A stretch of DNA of 64,000 nt, taken from assembly GCA_031459765.1 (NCBI GenBank), contig JAVKHY010000002.1:321350-385349 (forward strand), written 5' to 3'. The notes beneath the pieces are model-generated. The model was not told the DNA's origin, did no database searches, and saw only the letters and a program-made list of their open reading frames with translations. The DNA is from Armatimonadota bacterium (GTDB lineage Bacteria > Sysuimicrobiota > Sysuimicrobiia > Sysuimicrobiales > Kaftiobacteriaceae). Shown here piece by piece: positions 40,301-48,479 of this stretch. How positions within the stretch are numbered: position 1 is the first letter of the stretch; each line of letters begins with the position of its first letter. A program made the position numbers and the translations under genes.

Positions 40301-41503
40301 GTGAACCAGCGCCGGAGCATCAACGTCGGGCTGGTCGGTGGGGGCGCCATCGCCCGCGCGCATGCCGTGGCCTATGCCACCGCGAGGGTCTACTTCGGCC
40401 CGCACATCCCGGCCGTCCGCCTCCGTCGCCTCGCCGAGGCCGACGAGCAGTTGGCCCGAACCGCGGCGGAGCGCCTGGGATTCGAGGAGTGGACCGCCGA
40501 CTGGGAGGCCCTGGTGGCCAGTCCCGACATCGACGCGGTGAGCATCGCCACGCCCAACTTCCTGCACGCCCCGATGGCTCTGGCCGCCGCGGCGGCGGGT
40601 AAACACGTCTTCTGCGAGAAGCCGCTGGCGATGGACGCGGGGGAAGCCGAGCGCATGTACCGTGCCGCTGTGAACGCCGGCGTCGTGCACGGGGTGAACT
40701 TCAACTATCGAAAGGTTCCCGCCGTGCAGTTCATCGCCCGGCTGATCCGGACCGGGCGCATCGGCACGGTGCGGCACCTCCGCGCGGTCTATCTGCAGGA
40801 TTGGGGCAACGATATCCGCACCCCCCGTTCCTGGAAGTTTCAGGCCGCCCGTAGCGGGGCTGGAGCGCTGGCCGGGGTCGGCAGCCACCTCATCGACCTG
40901 TCGCGCTACCTCGTCGGCGAGCTCGACCGCGTGGTGGCCACCTCGGAGATCTGGGTGAGGGAACGCCCCAGGGCGGTCGCCCCTTCGCCTTCCGACGCGG
41001 TGCGGGTCGACGCCCCGATGGAACCGGTGGATGTCGACGACAGCATGTATTTTCTCGGCCGGTTCAGTGGCGGATCCATCGGGACCTTCGAGATCAGCCG
41101 GTGCGCCACAGGCCGCAAGAACCAGCTGGGCCTGGAGATCCACGGCAGCCGCGGGTCGATCATCTTCGATTACGAGCGGCAGAACGAAGTCCACCTATAC
41201 CTGGACGACAGCGAAGAGGCTCAGGGCTTCCGCCGGATTCTCATCGGTCCGGCGCACCACGACGCCGCCCTGCTGGCCTTCCCCGGCATCGGGATCGGCT
41301 TTGCCGAGACGGTGCTCTTCCAGGTCCGGGACTTCCTGGCGGCGATCGCCGGCGGCTCCCCCATGTCGCCGGACTTCTATGACGGGTGGCGGGCGCAGAT
41401 GGTCGTCGATGCGGTCCTCGACTCGGCCCGCGGGGGACGCTGGGTTGCGGTTCCCCCGCTGCCCGCCCGCGGATCCACGGCGCGGTTGGAGACCGGACGG
41501 TGA
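40301..41503 (+). CDS. Gfo/Idh/MocA-family NAD(P)-dependent sugar or polyol dehydrogenase
   Basis: A 400-residue oxidoreductase. The N-terminal Rossmann domain has NVGLVGGGAIARAHAVAY and the family motif HVFCEKPLAMD; the C-terminal alpha/beta domain includes the HLIDLSRYL segment with a conserved His. The start is GTG 40301 after GAGAGGGGGAAG. Members oxidise inositols, sugars or sugar acids. It is the first gene of a plus-strand operon with an SDR, an isomerase and an ABC sugar importer, supporting a carbohydrate role. Confidence 0.89.
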   Translation: MNQRRSINVGLVGGGAIARAHAVAYATARVYFGPHIPAVRLRRLAEADEQLARTAAERLGFEEWTADWEALVASPDIDAVSIATPNFLHAPMALAAAAAGKHVFCEKPLAMDAGEAERMYRAAVNAGVVHGVNFNYRKVPAVQFIARLIRTGRIGTVRHLRAVYLQDWGNDIRTPRSWKFQAARSGAGALAGVGSHLIDLSRYLVGELDRVVATSEIWVRERPRAVAPSPSDAVRVDAPMEPVDVDDSMYFLGRFSGGSIGTFEISRCATGRKNQLGLEIHGSRGSIIFDYERQNEVHLYLDDSEEAQGFRRILIGPAHHDAALLAFPGIGIGFAETVLFQVRDFLAAIAGGSPMSPDFYDGWRAQMVVDAVLDSARGGRWVAVPPLPARGSTARLETGR

Positions 41504-41522
41504 CGAGGAGGTGACGACCACC

Positions 41523-42308
41523 ATGCGGTTTCGGGACCGGACGGCGATTGTGACCGGGGCGGGCGGGGGGTTGGGAGCCCTCTATGCTGCCGCGCTGGCG
41601 CAGGAGGGCGCGGCGGTGACGGTCGTCGACCGCCTCGCCTCCGGGGTCGCGGAGACGGCGGCCGCGGTGGCCGCCGCGGGCGGCCGGTGCCTGCCCGTCA
41701 CCGCGGACCTCACCGACCCGGGGCAGGTGGAGCATGCGGTCGCCTCGACCCTGGACGCCTACGGTCGGATCGACATTCTGATCAACAACGCCGGCGGAGG
41801 ATCCAGCGGACCGGAGACGGCGGGCACCATCGTGGACGAGGACCCGGCGGCCTGGGACGTCCTGATCGCCATGAACCTGAAGACTGCCTTTCTCTGCACG
41901 CGGGCCGTCGCCGGACCGATGCAGCGCCAGCGCTACGGGAAGATCGTCAACGTCTCCTCGCGGGCCGCCCGGATTGCCGACCCGACGGTGCATCAATCCC
42001 CGGCCTATGCCTCCGCCAAGACGGCGATCCTGGGCCTGACCCGCTTCGCCGCCCGGGAGCTGGGGCCCTTCGGGATCACCGTGAACTGCCTCGTCCCGAG
42101 CCTCACCATCAGCGGGCCGGTGCTGCAGGCGTATTGGGACCGTATGTCCGACACCGCCCGCGAGCGCTACCTGGAGCAGATCGCGCTCCGGCGCCTGCCG
42201 CGGCCCGCCGAGATCGTGTCGGCCGTGCTCTTTCTCTGCAGCGACGACAGCAGCTATATCACGGGGGTCTGCCTGGATGTCAACGGCGGCTCCTTCATGG
42301 CCCCGTGA
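41523..42308 (+). CDS. Short-chain dehydrogenase/reductase
   Basis: A 261-residue classical SDR. The cofactor motif is IVTGAGGGLGALYAAA, the structural motif INNAGGGSSG and the catalytic residues Ser in VNVSSRAARI and Tyr/Lys in SPAYASAKTAIL. The end VNGGSFMAP is family-typical. GACGAGGAGGTGACGACC precedes ATG 41523. It probably oxidises the sugar or polyol intermediate formed by the neighbouring enzymes. It follows the Gfo/Idh gene by 19 bases. Confidence 0.91.
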   Translation: MRFRDRTAIVTGAGGGLGALYAAALAQEGAAVTVVDRLASGVAETAAAVAAAGGRCLPVTADLTDPGQVEHAVASTLDAYGRIDILINNAGGGSSGPETAGTIVDEDPAAWDVLIAMNLKTAFLCTRAVAGPMQRQRYGKIVNVSSRAARIADPTVHQSPAYASAKTAILGLTRFAARELGPFGITVNCLVPSLTISGPVLQAYWDRMSDTARERYLEQIALRRLPRPAEIVSAVLFLCSDDSSYITGVCLDVNGGSFMAP

Positions 42309-42330
42309 CGGGCGCGGCGCCCCGCGACCG

Positions 42331-43266
42331 ATGATGGCCGGACGCCCTCCACTGTACTCCGTCTCGGTCTGGTCCACGCCCCACAACACGATCCGAGAGG
42401 ACCTGGATCAGATCGCCCGGTCCGGGGCCCGGGGCGTGGGCCTCTGGGAGGGGAAGTTCGCGGGGCAAAGAGACTACGACGGCCTCGCCCAGACGATCCG
42501 CCGCTACGGCCTCCGGGTCACTTCCTGCGCACCGCGGATCTGGACGATCTTTCCCGTCCCGTGGGCCAGTCCGACCATCCCCAGGCTCAACCTCGTCGCG
42601 GAGGAACGCGACCCCCGGGTCAGGATCCGGTTGATCTGCGACAGCCTCGGCCGGCTGGCCGCGTTCGCCCCGGAGTGCATTCTGGTCTCAAGCGGGGCTC
42701 CCGACGGCGCCCTGCCGCGGACCACGGCCCTGGAGATCATCGCCGAGGGGCTGGCCCGGATCGCCGACGCCGCGGCGGAGGCGGGGCTGAAGATCGGCTT
42801 CGAGTTGACCTCCGCGCGGCGCGGATCTCCGGTGCACACCCTCACGGAGCTGGCCGGCCTCATCGACGATGTCCGCCGCCCCAACGTGGGCATCATTGTG
42901 GACATCTTCCACAGCGCGCCGGCTCCCGGCATTCAGGAGGAGGTGCGGGAACACGTCCCCCGCCTGGTGGGGGTGCACGTCAACGACGTCCCCTGGACCG
43001 AGCGCGGGCCCTATGACCGCCTCCTGCCCGGCGAAGGCAGGAACTTGGCGCCTGGCTTCATCGCCGCCCTGTTGGCGGCGAGATACCGCGGATGGTATGA
43101 GCTGGAGGTTTTCTCCGACGACGGCACCTTCGGCGTGCCCCTGGCGGGATCGTTGTGGGCGATCCCGCACGAGGAACTGCTCCGGCGCGGCAAAGAGGCG
43201 TTCGAGCGCGTCTACCGGACCGCCGCGGCGGCGGCCGGAGTGGCCGACGCGTCGGACAGTGGCTGA
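42331..43266 (+). CDS. Sugar-phosphate isomerase/epimerase-type TIM-barrel enzyme
   Basis: A 311-residue protein of the AP-endonuclease-2/xylose-isomerase-like superfamily. It has the strand-loop pattern YSVSVWSTPH, IARSGARGVGLWEGKF, KIGFELTSAR, VGIIVDIFHSA and VGVHVNDVPW, with Glu, Asp and His residues placed as metal ligands. The last Glu lies in GWYELEVFSDDG. Members isomerise or epimerise sugars or dehydrate keto-inositol. Start ATG 42331, or the next codon, is chosen because upstream sequence overlaps the SDR. Specificity is not determined. Confidence 0.85.
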   Translation: MMAGRPPLYSVSVWSTPHNTIREDLDQIARSGARGVGLWEGKFAGQRDYDGLAQTIRRYGLRVTSCAPRIWTIFPVPWASPTIPRLNLVAEERDPRVRIRLICDSLGRLAAFAPECILVSSGAPDGALPRTTALEIIAEGLARIADAAAEAGLKIGFELTSARRGSPVHTLTELAGLIDDVRRPNVGIIVDIFHSAPAPGIQEEVREHVPRLVGVHVNDVPWTERGPYDRLLPGEGRNLAPGFIAALLAARYRGWYELEVFSDDGTFGVPLAGSLWAIPHEELLRRGKEAFERVYRTAAAAAGVADASDSG

Positions 43267-43281
43267 GGAGGTGATACCACC

Positions 43282-43623
43282 GTGCCGTTCTTCGATCTGG
43301 ACGCCATCCAGGCGGAATACGTGACGCCGAAATACTCCAGCGCCTTCGGGCCTCTCGTGACCGGAGAGCAGATTGAGGTGGGACGCCTGCGGTTCGCGGC
43401 GGGCGAAGGGTCGATCCGGCACGCCCATCCGCAGGAGCAGATCGTGGTGATCCTGCGGGGACGGGTCCTGGCTACGCTGGAGGGTCAGACCAGGGAACTG
43501 GGGCCCGGTCAGGGATTCCTGGCCCCGCCCAACGCCCCCCACGAGGTGAAAGCCCTGGAGGCCGCCGAGGTGTTGAGCTGCAAAGGTCTGGTGGCCGGGC
43601 GCGGCCACCGGATCACCTCCTGA
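43282..43623 (+). CDS. Single-domain cupin protein
   Basis: A 113-residue cupin. The first metal motif is RHAHPQEQIVVILRGRV (HxH..E), and the second PPNAPHEVKALE retains its His. It may be a sugar-binding or lyase protein; many such cupins sit in sugar operons with unproven roles. GAGGAGGTGATACCACC precedes the start, which is GTG 43282. It ends just before a candidate regulatory palindrome at 43629. Confidence 0.87.
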   Translation: MPFFDLDAIQAEYVTPKYSSAFGPLVTGEQIEVGRLRFAAGEGSIRHAHPQEQIVVILRGRVLATLEGQTRELGPGQGFLAPPNAPHEVKALEAAEVLSCKGLVAGRGHRITS

Positions 43624-43628
43624 GCCGT

Positions 43629-43646
43629 TGGTATCCGTCGCTACAG
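43629..43646. promoter_or_regulatory. Imperfect palindrome-like site before the ABC sugar importer genes
   Basis: TGGTATCCGTCGCTACAG shares 13 of 18 positions with the perfect palindrome at 39192-39209. It is the third site of this type in the 39-44 kb region and lies 186 bases before the binding-protein gene, in the only sizeable gap of the operon (208 bases). Confidence 0.35.
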
Positions 43647-43831
43647 ACCGCGGGACGCCGGCGAGGTAGGGTGGGCAATGGCGTCGGAGCCGCATCGGTT
43701 CGGCCATCGGGCTGCGGTGACCCCCGATCGGTGCTCATCTTCGGCCCTCGCTGACCTCCGTCGTTCCGGCGCACCGCCCGGTGGGCCGGCATCCTTCGAC
43801 AGCCCATCATCCACCAGAGGAGGCGCGGACC

Positions 43832-45166
43832 ATGGAGTCCAGGCGCATGAAACGGCGGGATTTCCTCAAGAAAGCCGCCGGAGTGACAGCGGCGGCCGCC
43901 GGCCTGGGAGGCCTCACAGGGATCCTCAGTGCGCGACGCGCTCCAGCCTACGCCCAGCGCCGGAGGCTGCGCATTCTCCGCTGGAACGACTTCATCGCCC
44001 AGGCCGACGAAGTCCTGAAGGCACAGGCCGCAGAAGCCTCCCGGGCGCTAGGGGCGGACGTCACCTTCGAGTTCGTGAACGTCGCCGACCTCCAGGCTCG
44101 CATCACCGCAGCGATCCAGTCGGGATCGGGGCCGGACATTGTCCTCATGCTGTGGGCCTGGCCGCAGCTGTATGCCAACGCCCTGGTGGACGTCTCCGAT
44201 GTGGCCGAGCCGATCGGTCGGGTCCAGGGAGGGTTCTACGATATCTTCCAGGCCACGGCCAGGTCCGGAGACCGATGGCTGGCCATGCCCCACAGCGTGG
44301 GCGGCTTCTTCCCCCACTACCGACGGTCGTGGCACGCTGAGGTCGGCGCGGCGGAGTTTCCGAAGACGTGGGACGAATGGCGGGAGGTCGGCCGGCGGCT
44401 GAAGGCCAGAGGGAAACCGGTGGGTCAGTCGCTCGGGCACGGGTTGGACGCCTCCACCTTCTCCTACCCCCTCCTCTGGTCGTTCGGCGGGGCTGAGGTG
44501 GACGCCACCGGGAAGCGCGTCGTGCTCAACTCGCGGGCGGCGGTGGAATCCGTTCGGTTCCTGCAGGCCTTCTGGCAGGAGGCCTGCGACCCCAGCGGCC
44601 TGGCCTGGGACGACACGGCCAACAACCGGGCCTTCCTGGCCGGAGAGCTCAGCGCCACCGCCAACGGCCTGTCCGTGTACATCGTCGCCAAACGGCAGCA
44701 GAACGCGCTCCGGGACGAACGGGGCCAGCCCCTGTACCAGGACATCGAGACGGCGTTGATGCCGGCGGGACCGGCCGGGCAGTTCCACCTCAACACGCCG
44801 TTCCAGCACGCGGTCATGCGCTACTCCCAAAACCAGCGCCTGGCCAAGGAGTTCTTGCGGTGGATGCACCGACGGGAGGTCTATGAGCGCTGGTTCACCG
44901 TCAATGAGGGGTACAGCGTGGGACCGGCCAGGGTGTGGGAAGAGCACCCGATGTGGACGCGCATCGACCGGCCCATGCAGACCATGCGGCGCGCCACACG
45001 GATGAGCCTGATGATCGGCCATCCGGCCCCGGCGTCGGCCCGCGCGACAGAGGCCTACTCCAAGTACATCGTCGTGGACATGTACGCCAAGGCGGCGCAG
45101 GGGATGAGGGCCGAGGACGCGGTCCGGTGGGCCGAGGGCGAGCTGAAGAAGATCTACGAGACCTGA
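43832..45166 (+). CDS. Tat-exported sugar ABC transporter substrate-binding protein
   Basis: A 444-residue extracellular solute-binding protein (family 1). The N-terminus has a twin-arginine motif, RRDFLKKAAGVTAAAAGLGG, so it folds in the cytoplasm before export. The binding fold follows (LRILRWNDFIAQADEVLKAQ, IQSGSGPDIVLMLW). A Shine-Dalgarno GAGGAGG precedes ATG 43832. It is followed by two permeases of the sugar (MalFG-like) class, so the ligand is probably a carbohydrate. No ATPase gene is present nearby; a shared MsmK/UgpC-type ATPase encoded elsewhere would be needed. Confidence 0.9.
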   Translation: MESRRMKRRDFLKKAAGVTAAAAGLGGLTGILSARRAPAYAQRRRLRILRWNDFIAQADEVLKAQAAEASRALGADVTFEFVNVADLQARITAAIQSGSGPDIVLMLWAWPQLYANALVDVSDVAEPIGRVQGGFYDIFQATARSGDRWLAMPHSVGGFFPHYRRSWHAEVGAAEFPKTWDEWREVGRRLKARGKPVGQSLGHGLDASTFSYPLLWSFGGAEVDATGKRVVLNSRAAVESVRFLQAFWQEACDPSGLAWDDTANNRAFLAGELSATANGLSVYIVAKRQQNALRDERGQPLYQDIETALMPAGPAGQFHLNTPFQHAVMRYSQNQRLAKEFLRWMHRREVYERWFTVNEGYSVGPARVWEEHPMWTRIDRPMQTMRRATRMSLMIGHPAPASARATEAYSKYIVVDMYAKAAQGMRAEDAVRWAEGELKKIYET

Positions 45167-45192
45167 GCGGCGGGACGCCGCTGGCTGGTCCG

Positions 45193-46152
45193 ATGGAGAG
45201 CAAGGATCGGCCGGGATCCGGCCCGGGGCCGGGGCGCCTCCTCCCTTCCCCCTCCGACCGTCACGCCCTCCCGGGCCGTCTCCTGGACAGCGAACGGTCT
45301 CTGGCCTTCCTGTTGCTTGCTCCCGCCGTGGCCATGCTGCTGGTCTTCATCGCCTATCCCTTCGCCACGGGTATCTGGTACGCGCTCTCCAGCGTCAGAG
45401 TGGGCGATGCCGGGCACTTCGTCGGCCTCCAGAATCTGATCGCGGCCTGGCATGACTCAATCTTCCGCACGGCCCTGAGGAACACCATCCTCTACACCTT
45501 TTGGGCCAACCTCTTCAAACTGATCCTCGGCATGGGGCTGGCGCTGCTGCTCAACCATCCCTTTCGCGGCGTGCGCCTCGTGCGGGCCGCGGTGCTCCTG
45601 CCCTTCATCGTCCCCACCGTCCTCTCCGCCCTGGCCTGGCGCTGGATGTTCGACCCCACCTTCAGCGTCCTCAACTGGCTGCTCTATCACGGCGGCCTGA
45701 TCGCCGAGCGGCTTCCCTTCCTCTCCGACGCCCGGTGGGCACTGTGGTCCGCGATCGCCGTCAACACCTGGCGCGGCACGCCGTTCTTCGCCGTCACGCT
45801 GCTGGCCGGACTGCAGACGATCAACCCCGAACTCCATGAGGCGGCCGCCCTGGACGGCGCCGGGAGCTGGAAGCGATTCTGGCACGTCACGCGGCCGCTG
45901 CTGCGACCGGTCATCATCGTCGTCGTCGTCTTCTCCATCGTCCAGACTTTCTCCGATTTCCAGCTCGTCTACGTGCTCACCGGAGGCGGTCCCGCCAACT
46001 CCACCCACCTGGTGGCCACCTACGCCTACCAGGTCGGCATCGGGGCCGGGCTTCTGGGGGAGGGGGCGGCCATGTCGTTGTTCATGTTCCCCGTCCTGCT
46101 GACGGTGGTCTGGAGCCAGCTCCGCCACCTCCGGCGCCTGGAGGGAGTCTAG
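45193..46152 (+). CDS. ABC sugar permease, MalF/UgpA type
   Basis: A 319-residue membrane protein with six or so helices. The coupling (EAA) loop is EAAALDGAGSWKRFWHVTRP and the typical end is QTFSDFQLVYVLTGGGPANS. It forms the translocation pore with the permease encoded next. The start ATG 45193 comes 26 bases after the binding-protein stop; the N-terminal ~35 residues are Pro/Arg-rich and the true start may be slightly later. Confidence 0.9.
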   Translation: MESKDRPGSGPGPGRLLPSPSDRHALPGRLLDSERSLAFLLLAPAVAMLLVFIAYPFATGIWYALSSVRVGDAGHFVGLQNLIAAWHDSIFRTALRNTILYTFWANLFKLILGMGLALLLNHPFRGVRLVRAAVLLPFIVPTVLSALAWRWMFDPTFSVLNWLLYHGGLIAERLPFLSDARWALWSAIAVNTWRGTPFFAVTLLAGLQTINPELHEAAALDGAGSWKRFWHVTRPLLRPVIIVVVVFSIVQTFSDFQLVYVLTGGGPANSTHLVATYAYQVGIGAGLLGEGAAMSLFMFPVLLTVVWSQLRHLRRLEGV

Positions 46153-47004
46153 GTGACCGTCGAACGGCGGTGGCGGCGCTGGCTCCTGGTCTACCTCCCC
46201 CTGGCCGTCCTGATCGCGGGCCTGCTCTTTCCCTTCTACTGGATGCTCATCACGTCCATCCGGCCCGATGCGGAGCTCTACCGCTCCTGGCGCTCCCCCC
46301 AGAGTGCGCCGCTGTGGACGCTGGCCCCGACGGGACAGCACGTCCTGAACCTGCTGACGCGGACCGCGTTTCCCCGGTGGCTCTGGAACACGCTCCTCGT
46401 CGCGGCGGCCTCGACGGGGATTTCCCTGTTCTGCGGGCTCCTGGCGGGGTATGGGCTGGCCCGGTTGCGGTTCCCCGGCGCCGGCCCCCTCGGCATCGGG
46501 ATCTTCGTCAGCTATCTCGTCCCGCCGACCCTGCTGTTCATCCCGCTGGCGGGGATGGTCCGGAGCTTCCGGCTGGGCGACACCCCGTGGGCCCTGATCC
46601 TGACCTACCCGACCTTCATGATCCCCTTCTGCACCTGGCTGCTGATGGGGTATTTCAAGACGATTCCGCGAGAGCTGGAGGAGTGCGCGCGCGTCGACGG
46701 CGCCTCGCGGTTTCAAGCCATGGTGCGCATCGTCTTCCCCGCCGCGGTCCCGGGCGTTCTTTCCGCGGGCATCTTCGCCTTCACGCTCTCCTGGAACGAG
46801 TTCCTCTACGCCCTCGTCTTCCTGTCATCGCCGGAGAAGAAAACCGTGGCCGTGGGCGTGATCTCCGAACTGGTCCGCGGCGACGTCTACTTCTGGGGCG
46901 AGCTCATGGCCGGGGCCCTGCTCGGCGCGCTCCCCGTCGCCCTGGTGTACTCCTTCTTCGTCGAGCACTACGTCGCGGCGCTTTCCGGATCGATGAAAGG
47001 GTGA
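46153..47004 (+). CDS. ABC sugar permease, MalG/UgpE type
   Basis: A 283-residue permease starting at GTG 46153, directly after the stop of its partner. The EAA loop is EECARVDGASRFQAMVRIVF and the ending VEHYVAALSGSMKG is typical of MalG-like permeases. It completes the pore with the preceding gene product. It shares the operon with sugar enzymes. Confidence 0.91.
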   Translation: MTVERRWRRWLLVYLPLAVLIAGLLFPFYWMLITSIRPDAELYRSWRSPQSAPLWTLAPTGQHVLNLLTRTAFPRWLWNTLLVAAASTGISLFCGLLAGYGLARLRFPGAGPLGIGIFVSYLVPPTLLFIPLAGMVRSFRLGDTPWALILTYPTFMIPFCTWLLMGYFKTIPRELEECARVDGASRFQAMVRIVFPAAVPGVLSAGIFAFTLSWNEFLYALVFLSSPEKKTVAVGVISELVRGDVYFWGELMAGALLGALPVALVYSFFVEHYVAALSGSMKG

Positions 47005-47015
47005 GGGCAGTGACG

Positions 47016-47960
47016 ATGCCGGAGAAAAGTCAGGGCGCCATGGTGGAAGGACGGGAGTATCCCCGGGGTCCGATCAGGTTGCTCGTCCCCTTTCCGCCCG
47101 GGGGGTCCACAGACTTCACCGCAGGGACCATCGCCGGCGCGATGGCGGAGGTACTGGGCCAGCCCGTCATGGTGCAGCACCGGCCCGGGGAGTTCGGGAT
47201 TGCGGCGCTGGCGGAACTGGCCCGGGCCGATGCCCACACCTTGCTCGTGGGGAGCGTGATCACCAACGCCATCACCCCCATCGTCCACCATCGTCGAATG
47301 CCGTTCCGCGTCGAGAACGTCGTTGCTCCGATCTCCAGACTGGTCGAATTTCCCAGCGTACTGATCACGCGGACGTCGGTGCCCGTCCACACGCTCCAGG
47401 AGTTTCTCGAGCACGCCAAGCGCACCTGGGGGCGGGTGCGCAACGGGACGGACTGGATCGGCAGCTTCACGGACCTGGATGCGGCCCTCCTGGGCCGGCA
47501 GGCCGGAGTCGACGTGGTGCAGGTCGTCCGGGCCGGCGGGGCCGATGCCCTGGTCGGGGCGGTGGTCAGCGATGAGGCCGACATCTTCTTCGTCAATGCG
47601 CGCACGGCGATCCGTGAGGTGCGTGCCGGACGGGTCAAGGCCCTGGCGGTGACAGGCCCCGGGCGCCTGGCGAGCCTGCCAGAGGTTCCGACGATGGAGG
47701 AGTCGGGCTTCCCCGGGGTCGGCACCCCGCACTGGCATGGGCTCTTCGCGCCCCGCTCCGCGCCGCAGGAGGTGGTCCGCTTGCTGCATCGCGCCGTCGT
47801 CCGGATCCTGCGCGACGATCTGGTTCGATCCGCCCTGGAAGGCGCCGAAGCCCGCCTCGTCCCCAGCGCTTCACCGGAGGCGTTTGCGGCGGAGCTCGAG
47901 GCGGAGATGGTACGCTGGCGGACGCTCGTCGCCGAGATCAACCTGACGGAGCTGGACTGA
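47016..47960 (+). CDS. Bug/TctC-family binding protein lacking an obvious signal peptide
   Basis: A 314-residue protein of the tripartite-tricarboxylate-transporter receptor (Bug) family. Recognisable elements are IRLLVPFPPGGSTDFTA near the N-terminus, VRNGTDWIGSFTDLDAALLG, and VKALAVTGPGRLASLPEVPT in the middle, all family-like. Normal members have a secretory signal; here the N-terminus is MPEKSQGAMVEGREYPRGPI, polar and uncleavable. No TctA/TctB genes are nearby. It may be cytosolic, or the true start may differ (GTG 47010 adds only two residues). Its role in a sugar operon is unclear. Confidence 0.83.
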   Translation: MPEKSQGAMVEGREYPRGPIRLLVPFPPGGSTDFTAGTIAGAMAEVLGQPVMVQHRPGEFGIAALAELARADAHTLLVGSVITNAITPIVHHRRMPFRVENVVAPISRLVEFPSVLITRTSVPVHTLQEFLEHAKRTWGRVRNGTDWIGSFTDLDAALLGRQAGVDVVQVVRAGGADALVGAVVSDEADIFFVNARTAIREVRAGRVKALAVTGPGRLASLPEVPTMEESGFPGVGTPHWHGLFAPRSAPQEVVRLLHRAVVRILRDDLVRSALEGAEARLVPSASPEAFAAELEAEMVRWRTLVAEINLTELD

Positions 47961-47993
47961 GGAGTACCGACAACACCGACGGAGAGGGTACCG

Positions 47994-48479
47994 ATGGACG
48001 AAGAGAGGAAAGCGGACAGGCCGGAAGAGAGGACGACCCGCACGGCGGGAGCGATCAAGGCGGGACGGGGACGATACGTCTTCGATCCCCGCCGCCTCGC
48101 CGGAATCGCTGCCGGGCCGGGGTACTCTACGGCCCACGGTCCGGTCGTGGAAGGGGAGCGTATCCAGGTGGGACTGATGCACATGCCCCGCGGATCGGGG
48201 GGGCGGCCGCACAGCCATCCCAACGAGCAGTGGATCTACGTCCTCCAGGGGACGCTGGAAGGCGAGGTGGAAGGCGTACCGGTGCGCGCCCCGGCCGGGT
48301 CGCTGATCTACATCCCGGCGAATGCGGTCCACTGGGCGCTGGCCGGAACGGATGAGGATGTGGTCTTCCTGACGGCCAAGGACACCTCCCACGGCATTGC
48401 GGGCACTCCCGTCGATCCCTCCACGTCCGCCCCGCTCTACGCCCCGGGATTCGGGCCGGCGGCGAAGGAGGAACCATGA
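47994..48479 (+). CDS. Cupin-domain protein (second of the operon)
   Basis: A 161-residue cupin with an Arg/Lys-rich N-terminal stretch. Motif 1 is RPHSHPNEQWIYVLQGTLEG (HxH..E) and motif 2 is IPANAVHWALAGTDEDV. It probably binds a metal and a small ligand. It overlaps the CocE/NonD copy B gene by four bases (ATGA), so the two are translationally coupled. Its partner relation to the smaller cupin at 43282-43623 is unknown. Confidence 0.86.
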   Translation: MDEERKADRPEERTTRTAGAIKAGRGRYVFDPRRLAGIAAGPGYSTAHGPVVEGERIQVGLMHMPRGSGGRPHSHPNEQWIYVLQGTLEGEVEGVPVRAPAGSLIYIPANAVHWALAGTDEDVVFLTAKDTSHGIAGTPVDPSTSAPLYAPGFGPAAKEEP

